11,135 nt of DNA, taken from positions 1 to 11,135 of the forward strand of contig JBDSEA010000247.1 in the NCBI GenBank assembly GCA_039920305.1. Reading direction: 5' to 3'. The notes under the pieces were generated by a model. That model did not search any database. It was not told where the DNA came from and saw only the letters and a list, made by a program, of their open reading frames with translations. The translations under genes were made by a program, and so were the position numbers. Shown in pieces: positions 1 through 7,590 of this stretch. Source of the stretch: DASRAJ01 sp039920305 (lineage in GTDB: Bacteria > Bacteroidota > Bacteroidia > Chitinophagales > UBA10324). Every line of letters begins with the position of its first letter. The first letter of the stretch is position 1.

Positions 1-179
1 CCAGGGATATATCAGTAAAAAGGACATCGCCCCTGTACCAGAAAGAAGAATCTTCTTTCAATGAAAAGATGAAACAACAACCGGCAGTACAAAGATCTGA
101 ATCGGGTTCCCGCAGTAATTATGAATCTGGCAGCCGCCAGAATAGCCGCGGCAATGGCGGAGGCAGAAACCCGCGCTAA
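1..179 (+). CDS. C-terminal fragment of an unidentified protein with a basic Arg/Gly/Asn/Ser-rich tail
   Basis: An open frame enters from the left edge (first full codon at base 3) and ends at TAA 177-179, giving about 58 residues. The last 25 or so are low-complexity and basic, with two similar SGSR-containing stretches (SGSRSNYE, then SGSRQNSRG) followed by GNGGGRNPR. Such a tail is probably disordered and could bind nucleic acid or polyanions, but this is inference. The part with a recognisable fold lies outside the window, so I do not assign a family. The fragment overlaps the first 59 bases of a longer open frame that starts at ATG 121. The Gly/Arg-rich reading is the more protein-like, which is one reason the next gene is started at 208. 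Only 28 bases separate the two genes, so they may be co-transcribed. Confidence 0.6.
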   Translation, partial: RDISVKRTSPLYQKEESSFNEKMKQQPAVQRSESGSRSNYESGSRQNSRGNGGGRNPR

Positions 180-207
180 CTTTTACTTTAACTATAAATT
201 TTTAAAC

Positions 208-1710
208 ATGAAAACACTCATGAAAGCACTTGGTGTGCTGTTATTGGTTCCCTTATTTACTTATAGTCAATCAGATGAGGATTTGCTTCGATACTCACAA
301 ATTACTTTCGGAGGTACCGCCCGGTTCATGGGATTAAGTGGTGCCTTCGGTGCCCTGGGAGGTGATTTTGGCTCACTGAGTGTAAACCCCGCCGGCATCG
401 GGCTTTACAGAAATTCGGAATTCAGCCTAACACCCGCAGTTACAGGTGTCCGTGTGGAATCGAATTATCTTGGAAACGTTTCATCGGGTCAGGCTTATCC
501 CTTTAACATTGCAAGCGGCGGTATTGTATTGTCTTCTGACCTTACCCGTAAAAACCCTGATAACAAATGGAAGCGTGTCAATTTTGCTTTTGGAATTAAC
601 AGACTGAATGATTACAACAGCGAAACATATTTCAGCGGTTATAACAATTCCAATTCACTTACGGAGTATTATGCAGAGCAAGCCAATCAAAATGATGGTA
701 CTTCTCCATTTGAAATTACTTCAGCATACCCGTTTGGTGCCGGATTATTTTATCAGACCTATCTGATAAATCCTGATGTCACAGATTCAAATTTTTACTC
801 GAGTGCAATTGCAGGCGGCAACATTCAGCAATCCGGATACCTTAGTCAGCAGGGTTCCACTTCAGAATACCTTTTTTCGATAGGATCAAATTATAATGAC
901 AAGCTGCTCATTGGAATGTCACTTGGCATGCCTTCAATCCGTTACAGTTCTGTTCTGAGCTTTACGGAATCCGATGATAACAACGCTCACAGTGACTTTA
1001 ATAATTTCACAAACTACAATGCATTAAGCACAAGCGGCAATGGCTTCAATGCAAAATTTGGAGCTACCTATATTTTCAATGAGTTTATACGTGCAGGTGC
1101 TGCCGTTCATACGCCTACCTATTACTGGATGCATGATTCCTACAGTGCTACGGTAAGCTCTGATCTTAATTCAGTAGGACAGCGTGACTGGTCATCTCCC
1201 CAGGGAACTTTCAATTATGATATGATTACACCATGGAGGGCAGTAGGAAGTATAGCGGCTTATTATAGGAAGTATGGCTTCATTTCACTGGATTATGAAG
1301 TGGTAGATTATAGTAACATGAATTATCAGTTTAAGCGCACTGTTTCACCTGATGAAAAAGCCATTGAAAGTTCGCTGAACCAAACCATTGATAATAAATA
1401 TGCCGTCGCTTCGAATGTAAGGGTGGGAGCGGAATTCGCCTATGAGATCTTTCGGATTCGGGGCGGTGTTGCATATTATGGATCACCGTTTGAAACCGGT
1501 CAGGCAAATAATAATAATGATTTCAGCCGCAAGTCATTCAGTGCCGGAGTAGGTGTAAGAGGGGCTAAGGCATTCTTCGATGTCGGATTGGTCCATACCA
1601 ATTCAAATGAATTCTATCAGCCTTATACCTTAACATCAGAAGTAGTGGAGGGTGTGGAGATCAATAAAATCACGAATAATATTTTAGCCACAGTGGGAAT
1701 TAAGTTTTAA
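208..1710 (+). CDS. FadL/OmpP1-like outer-membrane beta-barrel transport protein
   Basis: This 500-residue protein has a Sec signal peptide (Lys-containing start, hydrophobic stretch LGVLLLVPLF, likely cleavage after TYSQ near residue 21). The mature N-terminus reads RYSQITFGGTARFMGLSGAFGALGGD, followed by an NPAG motif at 60-63. That combination is typical of the Bacteroidota branch of the OmpP1/FadL/TodX family, which forms outer-membrane channels for hydrophobic compounds. The rest consists of alternating aromatic and polar strands with Asn/Ser/Tyr-rich loops. The protein ends in Phe, the usual C-terminal signal of an outer-membrane barrel. Databases often label such proteins hemin receptor, but nothing here shows heme binding. 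I chose ATG 208 over the in-frame ATG 121 because it places the signal peptide at the N-terminus and avoids overlap with the upstream gene. A strong terminator follows. The family call is good; the substrate is unknown. Confidence 0.85.
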   Translation: MKTLMKALGVLLLVPLFTYSQSDEDLLRYSQITFGGTARFMGLSGAFGALGGDFGSLSVNPAGIGLYRNSEFSLTPAVTGVRVESNYLGNVSSGQAYPFNIASGGIVLSSDLTRKNPDNKWKRVNFAFGINRLNDYNSETYFSGYNNSNSLTEYYAEQANQNDGTSPFEITSAYPFGAGLFYQTYLINPDVTDSNFYSSAIAGGNIQQSGYLSQQGSTSEYLFSIGSNYNDKLLIGMSLGMPSIRYSSVLSFTESDDNNAHSDFNNFTNYNALSTSGNGFNAKFGATYIFNEFIRAGAAVHTPTYYWMHDSYSATVSSDLNSVGQRDWSSPQGTFNYDMITPWRAVGSIAAYYRKYGFISLDYEVVDYSNMNYQFKRTVSPDEKAIESSLNQTIDNKYAVASNVRVGAEFAYEIFRIRGGVAYYGSPFETGQANNNNDFSRKSFSAGVGVRGAKAFFDVGLVHTNSNEFYQPYTLTSEVVEGVEINKITNNILATVGIKF

Positions 1711-1723
1711 AGAGTTCAAGTTT

Positions 1724-1767
1724 AAAACTCCGTCACAATTTCCCTTTGTGACGGAGTTTTTTTATTT
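1724..1767 (+). terminator. Rho-independent terminator after the FadL-like gene
   Basis: A perfect 15-base-pair stem is formed by 1724-1738 (AAAACTCCGTCACAA) and 1746-1760 (TTGTGACGGAGTTTT), with a 7-base loop. The T-run on the right arm continues through 1763 and, after one A, to 1767. It starts 14 bases after the stop codon at 1710. The matching A-run on the left arm means it could also stop transcription from the other strand, but no minus-strand gene points at it. It separates the FadL-like gene from the UbiD gene. Confidence 0.93.
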
Positions 1768-1884
1768 GCTCACAGGAAATCACGATAGCTTTTTTCCATT
1801 GCTTTTTAAATCTCATAACTTGTCTTTTTCAATTTTTAGATTTCATGGTCAACCGTAAATACGTGTGGAAGATAAGCTGCAACC

Positions 1885-1892
1885 TACTTTTG
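1885..1892 (+). promoter_or_regulatory. Putative Bacteroidota -7 promoter box (TACTTTTG) of the UbiD gene
   Basis: TACTTTTG fits the TAnnTTTG -7 consensus of the Bacteroidota primary sigma factor and lies in the gap after a terminator, where a new promoter is needed. The upstream -33 region has no clear TTG/TTTG at the usual spacing, so the match rests on one box. The G of the box is only four bases before the ATG at 1897, so transcription would begin at or very near the start codon. Confidence 0.5.
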
Positions 1893-1896
1893 CCGG

Positions 1897-3840
1897 ATGG
1901 CATATAAATCACTTCAGCAGTTTGCAGATGTACTGGAGAAGCAAGGAGAGTTGATCCGTATCAAAGAATTTGTTGATCCCCATCTGGAAATAACCGAAAT
2001 AGTTGACAGGATATCTAAAAACAATGGCCCTGCATTATTGATTGAAAATAATGGAACTTCATTTCCTCTTCTGATAAATGCCTTCGGTTCCCGAAAACGA
2101 ATTTGCCTCGCACTCGGAGTAAATGATCTCGATGATGTTTCAAAGGAAATTGAGAGTTTATTTAAATCACTGATTAAACCTAAGGACAACATTCTCGAAA
2201 AGCTGATGATGCTGCCCAGGCTAAACCAGCTCTCGTCATACATGCCCAAAGTAATATCGGGAATAGGGGAGTGTCAGGAAATAATTATGAATAAGCCGGA
2301 TCTCACAAAGTTCCCCGTGATGACTTGCTGGCCGGAGGATGGAGGTCCATTTCTCACCCTACCTGTCATCAATACAAAGGATCCGAATACCGGAATAAGA
2401 AATGTAGGCTTGTACCGCATGCAGGTATTTGCACCGGATCTAACAGGCATGCACTGGCACAAGCATAAGGTTTCAGCGAAGCATTTTTCAGAATATAAAA
2501 AGCTGAAAAAAAGAATGCCTGTTTCAGTAGTTCTCGGCGGTGATCCGGCGTACACATATGCGGCAACTGCGCCCCTTCCCGAAAATGTGGATGAATACAT
2601 GCTCGCAGGTTTTCTTCGAAAGAAAAAGGTTGAACTGGTAAGATGTATCACGAATGAAATGGAGGTGCCTGCTGATGCAGATATTGTTATCGAGGGGTAT
2701 GTTGATCCGGATGAGGAATACATTCTCGAAGGCCCATTTGGTGATCACACTGGATATTATTCACTCGCAGATTATTATCCGAAATTTCATATCACCTGCA
2801 TTACCCATAAGCGTAATGCAATTTATCCTTCTACGATAGTTGGAATTCCACCACAAGAAGACGCCTGGCTCGGAAAAGCCACCGAAAGAATTTTCCTGGC
2901 TCCCATCAAGATGACCCTTGTGCCGGAAATCGTTGACATGGAGCTTCCCATTGAAGGAGTATTTCACAACCTCACAATTGTAAAAATTAAAAAAGAATAC
3001 CCGGGTCAGGCGCAAAAAGTTACAAGCGCAATGTGGGGCGCTGGGCAAATGATGTTCAATAAAATACTTGTTGTGGTAGATGAAGAAGTTGACATTCACA
3101 ATTACGAGGCAGTTGCAAAAGTGATTTCCGAAAATGTGGATCCGCAGCAGGATTTTTTCTTTTCACAAGGGCCCATGGATGTGCTTGATCATTCATGCAG
3201 CAAGTTGGCCTTCGGGGGAAAGATGTGCGTGGATGCAACTAAAAAACTGGAGGAAGAAATAAGGAGCAGGAAGGGTGAAAATGAAGATCGGACATCAGAT
3301 GGCAATCATCCTGATTCAGATTTTCCACTTTATGCCGGGTTGCATGAAGAACTTAGTATAATGTTTCCGGAGATAAAAGGGGTTAATACCTCCCTGCTGG
3401 AAAAAGGAATTTCGATCGTATTCATTTCAATAGAAAAAAACCGTCATAATCACATTCGTGAAATAAATGAAAAGCTATTCAGGGATACCCGTTTGATGAG
3501 TGTTAAAATCATTCTTTACGTGGAGCATACCGTAGATGCAAATGATATAAAGGATGTTGTATGGAGATGGTCCAACAATATTGATCCCCGGAGAGATGCA
3601 TTGATCGCTTTTGCAGAAAATGATTCCAAAATATCTCATATCGGATTTGATGGAACCAGAAAAACCAGAGAATATGACAACTTTGACCGTGAATGGCCTA
3701 ACATCATCTGTTCTGATGAGCAAACCATTTCAGCCATTGATGAAAAATGGAATCGCCTTGGCTTGGGAAACTTTATTTCTTCCCCATCATTGAAATACCG
3801 TAAACAGCTTTATAGCAGCGGAGCTGTAGTAAAAGAGTAA
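1897..3840 (+). CDS. ubiD: UbiD-family prenylated-FMN-dependent decarboxylase
   Basis: This 647-residue soluble protein has no signal peptide. UbiD enzymes reversibly decarboxylate aromatic or unsaturated acids using prenylated FMN supplied by UbiX, which is not in this window. Expected active-site elements are present: RNVGLYR (Asn169, Arg174), the His-rich MHWHKH stretch at 185-190, IEGYVDP (Glu266) and EGPFGDHTGYYS (Glu278, Asp283). By comparison with E. coli UbiD and fungal Fdc1, Arg174, Glu278 and Asp283 would form the catalytic triad; Asn169, Glu266 and a His would hold the metal. These assignments are from memory of the family. The C-terminal region contains GFDGTRKTREYDNFDREWPN, typical of the long Bacteroidota form, which exceeds E. 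coli UbiD (about 500 residues). A charged stretch at about 453-475 is probably a linker or insertion. ATG 1897 is the only plausible start, since an in-frame stop lies at 1873. The physiological substrate is not determined by sequence. Confidence 0.93.
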   Translation: MAYKSLQQFADVLEKQGELIRIKEFVDPHLEITEIVDRISKNNGPALLIENNGTSFPLLINAFGSRKRICLALGVNDLDDVSKEIESLFKSLIKPKDNILEKLMMLPRLNQLSSYMPKVISGIGECQEIIMNKPDLTKFPVMTCWPEDGGPFLTLPVINTKDPNTGIRNVGLYRMQVFAPDLTGMHWHKHKVSAKHFSEYKKLKKRMPVSVVLGGDPAYTYAATAPLPENVDEYMLAGFLRKKKVELVRCITNEMEVPADADIVIEGYVDPDEEYILEGPFGDHTGYYSLADYYPKFHITCITHKRNAIYPSTIVGIPPQEDAWLGKATERIFLAPIKMTLVPEIVDMELPIEGVFHNLTIVKIKKEYPGQAQKVTSAMWGAGQMMFNKILVVVDEEVDIHNYEAVAKVISENVDPQQDFFFSQGPMDVLDHSCSKLAFGGKMCVDATKKLEEEIRSRKGENEDRTSDGNHPDSDFPLYAGLHEELSIMFPEIKGVNTSLLEKGISIVFISIEKNRHNHIREINEKLFRDTRLMSVKIILYVEHTVDANDIKDVVWRWSNNIDPRRDALIAFAENDSKISHIGFDGTRKTREYDNFDREWPNIICSDEQTISAIDEKWNRLGLGNFISSPSLKYRKQLYSSGAVVKE

Positions 3841-3942
3841 TCAGGATTGTTATTGCCGTGGTTGATATTGCGAAATCTGTCACATTACTGTCAAAGAATT
3901 TTCAAACCTGCTGAACTTTATTAGCTAAAGGTTTTGCCCCGT

Positions 3943-3950
3943 TACCTTTG
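3943..3950 (+). promoter_or_regulatory. Putative -7 promoter box (TACCTTTG) of the heme-uptake operon
   Basis: TACCTTTG matches TAnnTTTG exactly and lies 23 bases before the ATG at 3974, giving a short 5' leader. The gap 3841-3973 is the only sizeable non-coding stretch before this gene group, so a promoter is expected here. The -33 element is weak (TTTA at 3917-3920, slightly far). The box overlaps the right arm of a short inverted repeat, AAAGGT 3927-3932 and ACCTTT 3944-3949, which could be an operator. I saw no classical Fur-box-like sequence. No convincing terminator for the preceding UbiD gene is visible in the same gap. Confidence 0.55.
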
Positions 3951-3973
3951 CCGCTCCAAAAATTACAAACGGC

Positions 3974-5236
3974 ATGAAAAAGATTTTACTTCCAATATTA
4001 ATTTGCTTTTCTTCCTTTTCTGTGAATGCTCAGGCTGTAGCTGACTCCATTGACATGGGTGAAGGTTACCTGAATGAAGTATTTTATCAGTTAGGAACGC
4101 AAGCCAAAACAGCAGTACCATTTAATGGTACAGGGGGCTGGGATATCGGATTTCAAACAACCCTGATGAATGCCTCTATCATAAGCGATGAGAATAGCAT
4201 ACTAGTATTCAAAGCGCCCAATGCCGATTCAACTGACTATGCATCCCTTGATGTGAGCGGCTATGCAGGCTGGCAGCAGCTTTACAACAGTGATTCAACA
4301 TGGGATAAAGGTGCTTTTAACATGGGAGCAGATCCCTCAAATTACTTTGATTTCGGATGGGGCATTTATGATTTTAATACTCACGAAGTTTATGGTGATT
4401 CATTATTTGTACTTGTAAAAGGTACCGATGTCTACAAGCTCTGGATCAGGAAGAAAACGGCCGGTGGGGATTACATTCTCCGCTATGCAAACACTACCCT
4501 GGGAGGTGGAGATGTTGATGTGACTATCCCGGCAGCATCTTACAGCTCTAAGAATTTTGTTTATTTAAATCTTGCCACTCCAGCAACGATTGATCTTGAA
4601 CCAGCATCAAGTGACTGGGATATTCTTTTCACGCGTTATTTTACTTACATACCATATGCTGGTATGTATCCTGTTACGGGAGTGTTCAGCAATACCGGAG
4701 TAACGGTTGCACAGGCTGATTCAGTGGATTTGAGTACGGTTTCTTATGCTGATTATTCAGCCGGTCTTTCAGCTAATCTCACTGAGATTGGATATGACTG
4801 GAAGGTATTTATTCAACCCTATGGACCCTATGTAATTGTGGATTCACTTATTTATTTTGTCAAAGCAAAGGACAACAGCATCTTCAGCTTGCATTTTACT
4901 GATTTCAACAGTACCACGGGCAAAACTTATTTTGAAACGGAAAAATTATTGACCGGCATTGATGAGCTGAAAGGCAATCTGACACAGGCAGTGCTTTATC
5001 CGAATCCCTCAACCGATCAGGTAAATATTGTATGCGATGCTTTAGCAAACTCGGTTCTGAATGTCCGCATGTTCGATTTAACAGGAAGAGAATTATTGCA
5101 ATACACATACAAAGTCAGGTCCGGACTGAATGTTGAATCGCTTGATTTACCAGAGGTTTCTCCTGGAGTTTATAATTTAATGTTGAGCACCGGCGATCAG
5201 CAAGTTGCATTGAAGTTAATGGTAATAAAGCAGTGA
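3974..5236 (+). CDS. Secreted HmuY-like protein with a T9SS C-terminal sorting domain
   Basis: This 420-residue protein has a clear signal peptide (MKK, hydrophobic core, cleavage near VNAQ at residue 20). Residues 28-325 resemble the HmuY heme-binding family: MGEGYLNEVFYQL at 28-40, WDIGF at 56-60, then YLNLATPATIDLEPASSDWD and ILFTRY near 197-222, IGYDW at 272-276, and LHFTDF with KTYFE near 306-321. Residues 339-420 form a T9SS type A sorting domain: LYPNPSTDQVNI, a FDLTGRELL strand, a PGVYNL turn, and a Lys-rich end. It should therefore be exported by Sec, then across the outer membrane by type IX secretion, and released or fixed at the surface. The HmuY region aligns by eye with the lipoprotein encoded at 7591-8574. 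It opens a probable operon; the receptor gene follows after 37 bases. Heme as ligand is inferred from family and context. Only two His residues occur (137 and 307). Confidence 0.85.
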   Translation: MKKILLPILICFSSFSVNAQAVADSIDMGEGYLNEVFYQLGTQAKTAVPFNGTGGWDIGFQTTLMNASIISDENSILVFKAPNADSTDYASLDVSGYAGWQQLYNSDSTWDKGAFNMGADPSNYFDFGWGIYDFNTHEVYGDSLFVLVKGTDVYKLWIRKKTAGGDYILRYANTTLGGGDVDVTIPAASYSSKNFVYLNLATPATIDLEPASSDWDILFTRYFTYIPYAGMYPVTGVFSNTGVTVAQADSVDLSTVSYADYSAGLSANLTEIGYDWKVFIQPYGPYVIVDSLIYFVKAKDNSIFSLHFTDFNSTTGKTYFETEKLLTGIDELKGNLTQAVLYPNPSTDQVNIVCDALANSVLNVRMFDLTGRELLQYTYKVRSGLNVESLDLPEVSPGVYNLMLSTGDQQVALKLMVIKQ

Positions 5237-5273
5237 TCGGATTAGTTTTTTTGGTGGGGGAAATGAATGATGG

Positions 5274-7514
5274 ATGGCTATGAAGCAATTTTACAAACGA
5301 AGTTTTGCTGTTCTCCTCTGCTTCTGGTGGTTTCCGGGTTTTTCACAAGCACCTTCTTTCACAATCCTGAATAGTGACAGTAATTCCGTTCCCGGAGCTG
5401 TTCTCATTTTCAAAGCCCTGGATTACAATGCTATAAAACATCAGGAAATATATTTTACTGATGAGAATGGGTTTGTTACAAATAATTTATCTGCTGCATC
5501 CTTACTGATCATACATTGCTTTGGCTATAATGATTTTTCAGATACTGTTGATGCAGGCAAATCCTACACTTTTCATCTTGAAAGAGAAGAAATGATTTTG
5601 CAGGAGGTTGTTGTTACAGGGCAATATGATATCAATACAAGCGATAAATCCCTTTACAATGTAAAAGTGGTTGATGCCAAAACCATTCAGTTGATGGCGG
5701 CGCAGAATCTTTCTGATGTATTGCGAAATCAGATTGCTGTCCGGCTATCCCAGGATAATCTTTTGGGCAGCAGCGCTCAGATAGACGGTATAGCCGGGCA
5801 AAATGTAAAGATTCTGGTTGATGGTATTCCTGTGATCGGGAGGGAGAATGGCACTATTGATCTGAGCCAGATTAATATGAACAATGTGGAGCGGATAGAA
5901 GTTATTGAAGGACCTATGTCAGTTAGCTATGGCACCGATGCTCTTGGCGGGTTGATAAACATTGTTACAAAAAAATCAAGCAGCTTTCCGGCTGAAGCCG
6001 ATTTGCATTTGTATTATGGAACTGAGGGAACTTACAATGGTGACGGTATATTATTCTGGAAGAAATCAAAACACTCCTTTTCACTATCAGGAGGCAGGTA
6101 TTTCTTTGATGGCTTCTCAACAGTTGATACTTCACGCTATCTGCAATGGAAACCAAAGCGGCAATATTTTGGTGCGTTTAATTACAACTTTTCCGGGAAG
6201 TTAATAAGCATTGGAGCTAAAACTGAATACTTCAATGAAGAGATTCAGAATAAGGGGCAACCGGTGCTTACTCCCTATCAGGCTTATGCATTTGATGATT
6301 ATTATTACACACGCCGAATGAATCAGGCGCTTTTTATTGAGTGGCGATTAAAAAATAATGCAAAGCTGCAGCTTACCAATGGATATAATAATTATCATAG
6401 GATAAAAAACACTTTTCGGAAAGACCTCGAAACACTTGATCAGGAATTATCATCAGGGGAGGGAAGCCAGGATACCAGTGTTTTTGATGAATGGACATTG
6501 CGTGGAACTTATAGCAGTGTTCTTCCTTCAAGAAAAATAAATTTCCAGGGCGGTTATGATTTAAATCTGCAGGCAGGCAACAGTAACAATCTCACTCAGG
6601 GAATTCAGCACCTGAATGATTATGCAGCTTTCGGCAGTTTAGAATATCAGGTTATTAAAAAATTTTACGTTCGCCCGGGATTGCGGGTTGCTTATAATAC
6701 CAGGTATGGTGCACCATTCACACCCTCTGTGAATACGAAGATCGATTTTAGTGACCGGTTTACGCTGCGTACTGCTTATGCGAAAGGGTTTCGCTCGCCC
6801 TCCTTGAAGGAGCTGGATCTTGAGTTTTTAGATGTTAACCATAACATCCATGGAAATGATTCCTTGAAAGCCGAAACTTCAGACAACTTCAACATAACAC
6901 TCACTGCAAAACATAAAGCAGCATCCTATGATCTAAAAGCAGAAATTTCTCTTTACTACAATAACATCAGTAATATTATTACGCTGGCCCTCGTCAATCC
7001 TATCACTCAATATTATACCTACATCAATGTTGAACAATATAAAACGCGGGGCGCCACTTTTTCGGCTCAGTTCAAAATGAAAAATATTTTTCTGGCAACA
7101 GGTTTCTCCTTGCTTGGACTTTACAATCCGTTTTCGGACTCGTTTACTATTGACAAATTTTCTCTTACCCCTGAATTTCAGGGTAGCGTAATCTGGATCA
7201 ATTCCAAGTGGAATGCGGAGGCAGGACTCTTTTTTAAAAATACCGGCGATACCCCGGGCTTCAGTGTGGATAATCAGGGAAATATTTACCAGACTATGCT
7301 TGATTCCTACAGCATACTTGATGCAACAGTATCAAAAAGCTTTTGTAAAAAGCATATTGCTTTAAGCGCAGGAGTAAAAAATATATTTGATATCACGAAT
7401 CTGGAGACCACTGCTTCCGGTACATCATTTCATAATGAAGATGGTAATTCAGTACCTTACGCTATAGGAAGATTTGCATTTGCTTCATTACAATTAAAAT
7501 TATTTAAAGAGTGA
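5274..7514 (+). CDS. TonB-dependent outer-membrane receptor, HmuR-like (probable heme uptake)
   Basis: This 746-residue protein has a signal peptide (cleavage near FSQ, residue 25). A carboxypeptidase-regulatory-like beta domain follows at about 28-103. A TonB box region (LQEVVVTG) lies at 109-116. The plug spans about 125-234 and contains ILVDGIPV and VERIEVIEGPMSVSYGTDALGGLINIVTKK. The rest is a 22-strand-type barrel. Within the barrel, GFRSPS at 505-510, two His at 523 and 526, and NDSLKAE from 528 have the order of the FRAP box, heme-ligand His and NPNL box of bacterial heme receptors such as HmuR and HemR. This supports a heme substrate, although the second box is degenerate. The protein would import its ligand into the periplasm with energy from TonB-ExbBD. 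It sits between two HmuY-like genes, 37 bases after the first and 76 before the second. A second ATG two codons downstream (5280) is an equally possible start. Confidence 0.9.
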   Translation: MAMKQFYKRSFAVLLCFWWFPGFSQAPSFTILNSDSNSVPGAVLIFKALDYNAIKHQEIYFTDENGFVTNNLSAASLLIIHCFGYNDFSDTVDAGKSYTFHLEREEMILQEVVVTGQYDINTSDKSLYNVKVVDAKTIQLMAAQNLSDVLRNQIAVRLSQDNLLGSSAQIDGIAGQNVKILVDGIPVIGRENGTIDLSQINMNNVERIEVIEGPMSVSYGTDALGGLINIVTKKSSSFPAEADLHLYYGTEGTYNGDGILFWKKSKHSFSLSGGRYFFDGFSTVDTSRYLQWKPKRQYFGAFNYNFSGKLISIGAKTEYFNEEIQNKGQPVLTPYQAYAFDDYYYTRRMNQALFIEWRLKNNAKLQLTNGYNNYHRIKNTFRKDLETLDQELSSGEGSQDTSVFDEWTLRGTYSSVLPSRKINFQGGYDLNLQAGNSNNLTQGIQHLNDYAAFGSLEYQVIKKFYVRPGLRVAYNTRYGAPFTPSVNTKIDFSDRFTLRTAYAKGFRSPSLKELDLEFLDVNHNIHGNDSLKAETSDNFNITLTAKHKAASYDLKAEISLYYNNISNIITLALVNPITQYYTYINVEQYKTRGATFSAQFKMKNIFLATGFSLLGLYNPFSDSFTIDKFSLTPEFQGSVIWINSKWNAEAGLFFKNTGDTPGFSVDNQGNIYQTMLDSYSILDATVSKSFCKKHIALSAGVKNIFDITNLETTASGTSFHNEDGNSVPYAIGRFAFASLQLKLFKE

Positions 7515-7590
7515 TTTTATAAACAACAATCGAAAAAAGTGGGTTTGGACTTTTTTGATTTTATTTTTACTGATACCGGGAAAAAGAAAA

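Noticed and set aside
121..207. N-terminal extension of the FadL-like protein starting at ATG 121
   Set aside because: It overlaps the end of the upstream gene, is Ala/Arg-rich and unlike a signal sequence, and pushes the true signal peptide inside the protein. ATG 208 is the better start.
4646..4668. 9-bp inverted repeat with a 5-base loop (arms TACATACCA / TGGTATGTA)
   Set aside because: It is inside the coding region of the T9SS HmuY-like gene with no T-run and no clear role; probably chance from Tyr/Ile/Pro codons.
5263..5283. Six-codon mini-ORF overlapping the start of the TonB receptor gene
   Set aside because: It could act in translational coupling, but several overlapping ATGs occur in this short stretch and nothing distinguishes it from chance.
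7555..7590. TTG start adding 12 residues to the HmuY-like lipoprotein
   Set aside because: It creates an extra hydrophobic segment before the lipoprotein signal. ATG 7591 gives a normal 24-residue lipoprotein signal with the lipobox Cys.
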